Source of the DNA: Gemmata palustris
Lineage (GTDB): Bacteria; Planctomycetota; Planctomycetia; Gemmatales; Gemmataceae
Assembly (NCBI RefSeq): GCF_017939745.1
Contig: NZ_JAGKQQ010000001.1
Span: 2,852,001 to 2,916,000, forward strand
DNA: 64,000 nt
Direction: 5' to 3'
Positions 59,784 to 64,000 of the stretch are shown piece after piece. Under the pieces are notes generated by a model that had not been told where the DNA came from, ran no database searches, and saw only the letters and a list, made by a program, of their open reading frames with translations. A program made the translations under genes and the position numbers. Numbering within the stretch: the stretch's first letter is position 1; every line of letters starts with the position of its first letter.

Positions 59784-60191
59784 ATGCCCATGCTTTCTCA
59801 CCCGGCGTTCGGTCCGCGGACGGCTCTTGGGTACGTCACCGGTGGTTCCCTCCTGTGCGTGTGGACGCTCGTGTGGTACTTCACGCGCGAGTATGAGATG
59901 AGCCGTTCACAGTGGTTCTGGGTCGCGGGCCTGTTCCTCACAGGTGTAACGTTTATCTTCCTGGGGTTGATCCTCGGGCCGCTCGGCCGCGCCGCCCGGC
60001 AATCGGAACTGCCCCCGCAAGCGGTCCTGAATGCAGAAGCCGCTATTCAGCAAACGGCCGCGGCGCACCCGGCCGCGGTAGTAGCACCCGCGCCGACCAA
60101 TGTCGCGGCGACAATCCCTGCGGCGGCTGTCAACGCCGCGCCGGTTGTGCAGGCCCCACTAGCTCCTCCTCAAGTGGCTCCCACTCACTAA
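59784..60191 (+). CDS. two-helix membrane protein with Ala/Pro-rich tail
   Basis: 135 residues. Two membrane segments (TALGYVTGGSLLCVWTLVWY and WVAGLFLTGVTFIFLGLILG) lie in the first 65 residues; the rest is low-complexity Ala/Pro/Val (PAAVVAPAPTNVAATIPAAA) and probably extends into the cytoplasm or periplasm. No family known. GGAG eight bases before ATG 59784 decides the start. A classical intrinsic terminator follows at 60216-60250. Confidence 0.78.
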   Translation: MPMLSHPAFGPRTALGYVTGGSLLCVWTLVWYFTREYEMSRSQWFWVAGLFLTGVTFIFLGLILGPLGRAARQSELPPQAVLNAEAAIQQTAAAHPAAVVAPAPTNVAATIPAAAVNAAPVVQAPLAPPQVAPTH

Positions 60192-60215
60192 AGAGCAGCC
60201 ACCGACGCTCACTCG

Positions 60216-60250
60216 AACCGCTCCCGATATTTCGGGGGCGGTTTTGTTTT
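60216..60250 (+). terminator. intrinsic terminator of the 59784 gene
   Basis: AACCGCTCCCGA and TCGGGGGCGGTT form a stem with a TATT loop, followed by TTGTTTTT, 25 bases past the stop. Confidence 0.85.
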
Positions 60251-60370
60251 TCCCGGGATCGCGAGTGCCCCGCCCACTCGACTACGTGGCACAATAACCT
60301 TCTCGTTGAAGAGCGACTCAATTGCGTGCCCTATCGAGCGAGCCAAATACTTGCAGAGCCGAAAAACAAT

Positions 60371-60397
60371 CGCGGCCGGGGTAATTCCCCGGCCGCG
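60371..60397 (-). terminator. intrinsic terminator of the 60425 gene
   Basis: CGCGGCCGGGG and CCCCGGCCGCG enclose TAATT; ATTGTTTTTC follows on the minus strand, 28 bases past the stop. Confidence 0.85.
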
Positions 60398-60424
60398 ATG
60401 AGATTTCGTTGTCACACCCGGTGC

Positions 60425-60895
60425 TCACTTCGACCCGCTCCGCTGCCGCCCGATGACCCATTCGTCGAGTGGCTTCGCAGCTCTCTTCGCGGCGAGGATG
60501 CGGCGCACGCGCTTCGCCAACCCCGGCTCGCCTGCGGAGCGGAGCTGGCCCGCGCGTTCGTGCAGTCGGCGCACGGTTTCCACGGCCCAGCCGGGTTGGG
60601 CCACACGGTCCGCATTTAAGACGGCGTTGAGCTCGTCGAGATCGTTCGCAACGATCCCGCCGTAATCATAGATGAGCTGGCAAAGTGCCAGCGCCGCGAG
60701 GACCGTTTCCTGACCGCCGCGCGTGATGGCGGCCGACGCGGTTGGATCAATATCTTTGAGCCGCTCCGCGAATACCGCGTGCGCGTAGATCGCTCGGCAC
60801 TCGCGAGTGAAGTCCGCGTTAAGGAGCTCGAGCAGATCATTTTTCGTGACGACGGATGGTGCGTATCGAGAGCGGCGAGTCGGAGGGGTGACCAT
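60425..60895 (-). CDS. ferritin-like helical protein
   Basis: 156 residues from ATG 60895, which has GGAG ten bases upstream; in-frame ATGs further up add basic residues only. The first half matches a bacterioferritin-like bundle: ELLNADFTRECRAIYAHAVF followed by AERLKDIDPTA and an ALALCQLIYDYGGIVANDLD helix. The Glu and His spacing (E..AIYAHAVFAE) is ferritin-like, but I do not see a second full E..H pair, so metal binding is doubtful. The C-terminal part is basic (RVRRILAAKRAAK). The function is unknown; it lies in the stress-type cluster. Confidence 0.72.
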   Translation of the reverse strand: MVTPPTRRSRYAPSVVTKNDLLELLNADFTRECRAIYAHAVFAERLKDIDPTASAAITRGGQETVLAALALCQLIYDYGGIVANDLDELNAVLNADRVAQPGWAVETVRRLHERAGQLRSAGEPGLAKRVRRILAAKRAAKPLDEWVIGRQRSGSK

Positions 60896-60985
60896 CGAAT
60901 AGGGTCTCCGTGACATTGGGCGTGTGCTCGAGAATCGCAAAGCTTGTGCCACAAATCACTTACTGTCAAAGCACAGGTACGAACG

Positions 60986-61019
60986 ACGGCGACCCCGGGA
61001 CGATTCCCGGGGTCGCCGT
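60986..61019 (-). terminator. terminator hairpin after the 61039 gene
   Basis: ACGGCGACCCCGGGA and its exact inverse (15 bp) with CGAT loop, 19 bases past the stop. Confidence 0.8.
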
Positions 61020-61038
61020 GTTGCGTCACGTTTAGCGA

Positions 61039-61446
61039 TCAAAGCACGCGGGCGGTCCGCCCAATGAGGAGACCGACACCGAACCCGATGAGCAGGGCCG
61101 GGAGCGGGTGCTTGCGAACGAGGCTCGTGACCTCGCGCCCGAAGTCGCCGACCGAATCGGTGGTGGCGCTGTAGGCGTCTTCGGCCCACTGTTCCGCCTT
61201 GCCACCAGCGTTCCGAGCAGCGTCGCGGGCGTCGCCGGCCCACTCCTGGACCTTCTCGCGGGCGTGACCGGCTACGTCACCGGCCCGGTCGATCAGGCCC
61301 TGGGCATTGTCCTTCACGCGGTCCACGATGTTCTGGCCTTCTTGCTTCGCGCCCTGGGTCGCACCGGCGGCCCGGTCAGTCGCGTTCTTGGCCGCGTCCG
61401 CTGCGTTATCGATACCGTTCTTCATGCGGTCTTTGATATCAGCCAC
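61039..61446 (-). CDS. DUF883/YqjD-like amphipathic helix protein
   Basis: 135 residues from GTG with AGGAGG eight bases upstream, which decides the start. A long series of 11-residue-like repeats (NAADAAKNATDRAAGATQGA, KQEGQNIVDRVKDNAQGLID, REKVQEWAGDARDAARNAGG) forms an amphipathic helix like LEA or apolipoprotein chains, followed by one C-terminal membrane anchor (PALLIGFGVGLLIGRTARVL). That arrangement, with GxxxG in the anchor, is the DUF883/ElaB/YqjD plan. Such proteins appear in desiccation, osmotic or stationary stress. It sits 64 bases after the AI-2E gene on the same strand. Confidence 0.85.
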   Translation of the reverse strand: MADIKDRMKNGIDNAADAAKNATDRAAGATQGAKQEGQNIVDRVKDNAQGLIDRAGDVAGHAREKVQEWAGDARDAARNAGGKAEQWAEDAYSATTDSVGDFGREVTSLVRKHPLPALLIGFGVGLLIGRTARVL

Positions 61447-61510
61447 GGTACAAGCCTCCTGAAGAGTTTGAAGTCCGGGCGGAACCAGTTCCTCCCGATG
61501 ACGCTCAGTG

Positions 61511-63328
61511 TTATGCACCCGCCGTGCCAACCAATTCGCTTTCGGCTTTCGCCGGGTGCTCCGTGAACCCGGCCCCCTCGGTCGCGAGCGTCGCGTGAAT
61601 TTCTGTGAGGCGCTTGCGGGTGTCGGCCAGAGTTCGGTCGATGCCGTCAGTGTTTTTGATGGCTTCGCTGCGCGGGTCGAGGGCCGCGGACTCGAAGCCC
61701 CAGCGTCCGACGAGCAGTTTCACTTCCGGGAACCGCTGGCGCAGCCGGGCCAGCAGGTACCGCGCGTGGGTCACGCCCCCGGGCGGCATCGTCGCGATCA
61801 CGACCACCGCGGGCCGGAACTCGGCGACGATCCCCACGAGTTCGGAAGCCAGCGTTTCATCCCCCGCGACCTTCACTTCCCAGCGGGCCGGGTCGAGAGT
61901 CATCGCGAACACTTCGGCCGCAACGTGCTCGGCTTCGTCGCGGGCGGGGACCACGAGCGCGCGCACCCGTGCTTCAAAGGCCCCGGTCGTCGGCGCCCGC
62001 AGCTCCGCAATCTCCTCCGCGATCTCCCGCGTCGCGCCCACCACGTACCGGAGGTCCGCCTTATCCAGATCGCCGTCTTCGTGGTCCCGGCGCGCCAGGC
62101 ACAGGGCCGGAACGAGAACCTTGTCGAACGCGGCCTCCGCGCCGCTCTCTTCGGCCGCGCTCAGCGCGACCTCGGCCGCTTCGTCCTGGTCGCGGGCCGT
62201 AAGGCGCTGGTAGAACGCGACCTGTGGTTCCAGTGCCGGTTCGTCGCCGAGCAGCACGACGAAGAACTCGAACTGCCGGACGTGGCGCCCGAGCACCAGG
62301 AGGCACACGGTGAGCGGACCGGACAGGATCAGGCCGATCGGCCCCCACAGGAACGCCCAGAATGCTGCGGCCACCAGTTGTGCAACTTCCGACAAGCCCA
62401 TGCTCTTGCCGTACAGGGTGGGCTCGATGAAGTTGTTGCAGATCGTTTCCAAACCGATGAACAGCACGAACACCGCGGCCGGTTGTCCCCACCCGGCCCC
62501 CCACTCGGGCGCGGTGGCGAACGAGAACAGCACCGGCGGGATCAGCCCCACCCACGTGCCGATGTACGGCACGTACCGCATCATCGTGGCGATGAAGCCC
62601 CACAACAGACAGTATTTCACGTCGAGGGCGAACAGCCCAACTGTGATAACGGCCCCGAACGCGGTGTTCACCATCAGTTGGCTGAGCAGGTACCGGCTGA
62701 TGCGCTGGGACGCATCGTCTACGGCTTTCGTGGTTGTAGTCACCTTCCCGGAACCCAGGAGTCGGATCATCCGGTTGCGCAGGTCCTCGCGCTTCAGGAG
62801 CATGAACACGGTCAGGATGAACGTGAACGCCGCTTGGCCCAAAAACTCTGCCGCGGGGCTGAGGTACAGGTTCATTTGAGCGGCCAACGACGGGGCCGGC
62901 GATTCGACCATCATCGCGGGGGTCGTCAGGGGCTTCGGGGAGATGATGTTCGTCACGTCATCAACCAGGGAACCGAACCGGCTGCTCCCGTCGCCGACGA
63001 GCGCGGTTTTGGCCGCGGTGATCTTCTGCTTGATGATTTCCTGGCGGTCGGGGAGTGTTCCCGCGAGTTGCGTGACCTGCTGCGCGATAACGGCCCCGAT
63101 CCCGGCACACACGAGGCCCAGAAAACCGACCGTAACAATTACGGCCGGGCTTCTCCCCAATCCGCGCCGCTGCAACCGGTTAACGACAGGAGCCAGCACG
63201 AACGCCAAGAAAATTGCGAGCGTCACCGGAATAAAAATCGAGCGCGCCCAGAAGAGCAGCGCCACGAGCACTGTACCAACGACCGTCGCAGACAGCGCGG
63301 TGAGCGCGCGTTGCCAGTCCGAAGACAT
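61511..63328 (-). CDS. AI-2E family transporter with an extra C-terminal Rossmann-like domain
   Basis: 605 residues. The first 360 are an AI-2E/PerM-type permease: LFWARSIFIPVTLAIFLAFV, FTFILTVFMLLKREDLRNRM, MRYVPYIGTWVGLIPPVLFS and FIEPTLYGKSMGLSEVAQLV. Substrates in the family include autoinducer-2, Na+ or unknown ones. The C-terminal 200 residues are soluble: VRALVVPARDEAEHVAAEVF then VKVAGDETLASELVGIVAEF, PAVVVIATMPPGGVTHARYL and VKLLVGRWG, a flavodoxin/B12-binding-like alternation. The cobalamin His motif (DxHxxG) is not kept. A cytoplasmic sensor or nucleotide site is possible. AAGGGGA precedes ATG 63328. Confidence 0.88.
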   Translation of the reverse strand: MSSDWQRALTALSATVVGTVLVALLFWARSIFIPVTLAIFLAFVLAPVVNRLQRRGLGRSPAVIVTVGFLGLVCAGIGAVIAQQVTQLAGTLPDRQEIIKQKITAAKTALVGDGSSRFGSLVDDVTNIISPKPLTTPAMMVESPAPSLAAQMNLYLSPAAEFLGQAAFTFILTVFMLLKREDLRNRMIRLLGSGKVTTTTKAVDDASQRISRYLLSQLMVNTAFGAVITVGLFALDVKYCLLWGFIATMMRYVPYIGTWVGLIPPVLFSFATAPEWGAGWGQPAAVFVLFIGLETICNNFIEPTLYGKSMGLSEVAQLVAAAFWAFLWGPIGLILSGPLTVCLLVLGRHVRQFEFFVVLLGDEPALEPQVAFYQRLTARDQDEAAEVALSAAEESGAEAAFDKVLVPALCLARRDHEDGDLDKADLRYVVGATREIAEEIAELRAPTTGAFEARVRALVVPARDEAEHVAAEVFAMTLDPARWEVKVAGDETLASELVGIVAEFRPAVVVIATMPPGGVTHARYLLARLRQRFPEVKLLVGRWGFESAALDPRSEAIKNTDGIDRTLADTRKRLTEIHATLATEGAGFTEHPAKAESELVGTAGA

Positions 63329-63475
63329 AATGAGTCCCCTTCCGTGTGTAGAAGCGCAGACGAACGTTGCTTCGGTACACGCAAGGGGAGTGCCGCGGTG
63401 CGCAGCAAAGTGTTGCCCGGTGAAGCGCATTGGGGTGCGCGTTGTAAAGAGCCGAAACCGCTCAAATAGCCGGGC

Positions 63476-64000
63476 TCAAGCCGAACGTGATGTGGGCAAG
63501 TGGACCGTGAACGTCGCTCCGGTTCCCACTCCTTCACTGTGTGCAGAGACCGTGCCGCCGTGCATCTCCACCAGTCGGCGCACCAGCGCCAACCCGATCC
63601 CCAGACCCGATTGCGACCGGTTCAGCGTGCGATCGACCTGCGTGAACAGCCCGAAGAGTTGCGGGATCACGGCCGCGGGAATGCCCACCCCGGTGTCGCG
63701 CACGCTCACCGTCACGCGCCCGCCGGTGGGCGCCACCGTGAGCCACACGCGGCCCCCCGGCTCGGTGAACTTGCTCGCGTTGTTCAAGATGTTGCCGAAC
63801 ACCTGCGTGAGCCGGACCCGGTCGCATTCGAGCCGCACGGGGGCCGCCGGCACGTCCACGATCAGCTCCAGCCCGGCTTTCTCGAACAGCGACCGGCTCA
63901 TATCGAGCACGGACTCCATAACGTCCTGAATGGTCAGCGGTTCGATGGTCAGGCGCAACTTACCGGTCGTGATCCGGGAGACGTCCAGCAGGTCTTCGAC
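63476..64000 (-). CDS. sensor histidine kinase, C-terminal part
   Basis: The frame enters from the right edge (VEDLLDVSRITTGKLRL, the end of the phosphoacceptor helix) and gives about 174 residues of HATPase_c. The N box (GNILNNASKFTEPGG), G1 (VRDTGVGIP), F box (LFGLFTQVD) and G2 (SGLGIGLALVRRLVEMHGG) are complete. Nothing after the ATPase domain suggests receiver domains. The sensor part and the His lie beyond the window. The LxxLLDVSRIxxGK sequence is typical of hybrid-type planctomycete kinases. Confidence 0.93.
   Translation of the reverse strand, partial: VEDLLDVSRITTGKLRLTIEPLTIQDVMESVLDMSRSLFEKAGLELIVDVPAAPVRLECDRVRLTQVFGNILNNASKFTEPGGRVWLTVAPTGGRVTVSVRDTGVGIPAAVIPQLFGLFTQVDRTLNRSQSGLGIGLALVRRLVEMHGGTVSAHSEGVGTGATFTVHLPTSRSA

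Noticed and set aside
61508..63469. 653-residue plus-strand frame opposite the AI-2E gene
   Set aside because: Same reason: low-complexity Arg/Glu/His composition, no start signal, and a complete family match on the other strand.
1..64000. CRISPR arrays, restriction-modification, retrons or other known defence systems
   Set aside because: No regularly spaced direct repeats with spacers, no Cas, methylase or reverse transcriptase motifs were found. The only immunity-type gene is the lone SUKH-4 protein.
1..64000. The MASE1 fragment at the left edge and the kinase at the right edge as one gene
   Set aside because: They lie at opposite ends of the window on the same strand, with N-terminus at the left and C-terminus at the right, so they could only join if the 64 kb were circular. 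Nothing supports that.

Overview
The window reads as chromosomal DNA of a planctomycete of the Gemmataceae (Gemmata or a close relative). The support is direct: high GC; DUF1559 prepilin-like proteins; the paired families DUF1552/DUF1592 and DUF1501/DUF1549-DUF1553; a membrane Ser/Thr kinase with the planctomycete N-terminal extension; a Gemmata-type paralogous family; and DUF4058 and Uma2 proteins. I see no rRNA, CRISPR array, prophage or plasmid backbone. One tRNA (Ser, CGA) and one decayed ISAs1-type transposase are present.

Layout. 1-8.8 kb: start of a MASE1 sensor, DUF4058, DUF2891, a serine hydrolase, a three-gene unit (nucleoside hydrolase-like protein, DUF1559-like lipoprotein, secreted protein), a Gemmata paralogue and trpD. 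9-13 kb: lexA with a palindrome upstream, Uma2, an S46 peptidase. 13-20.6 kb: an ISAs1 remnant abutting a cation/proton antiporter that lacks a TrkA/RCK domain, sthA, an SDR coupled to a tiny membrane protein, a short MgtE and a GT-C glycosyltransferase. 21-28 kb: fasciclin protein, then housekeeping genes phoH, cdsA, uppS, purA, pyrK and an rluB-like gene. 29-40 kb: DUF1559 protein, a Ser/Thr kinase fused to a sialate-O-acetylesterase-like ectodomain, an orphan SUKH immunity gene, a secreted esterase and the DUF1552/DUF1592 pair.

40-51 kb looks like a catabolic island around a GntR/FCD regulator at 45 kb. On the minus strand lie a creatininase-family amidohydrolase, a mandelate-racemase/enolase-superfamily enzyme and an MFS transporter, joined by ATGA and TGAATG junctions. 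On the plus strand lie GntR, an M20 hydrolase, DUF1501, DUF1549/DUF1553 and an RraA-family protein. The regulator's promoter carries two palindromes over its -35 and -10 boxes, so autoregulation is likely.

51.5-63.3 kb is a run of small membrane and low-complexity proteins typical of envelope or general stress: DUF3185-like, DUF3618, Holin-X, DUF2892-like, GH13, YihY, DUF1328, DUF2934, TspO, DUF2383, a ferritin-like protein, a DUF883/YqjD-like protein and an AI-2E transporter with an extra C-terminal domain. A histidine kinase runs off the right edge.

The intergenic DNA has its own structure. There are several palindromic repeat families and a phased direct repeat (heptamer TGTTAGC every 10 bp, two or three copies). 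The phased repeat lies upstream of uppS and of the Holin-X/DUF3618 operon, in the same dimer-then-trimer arrangement at both.
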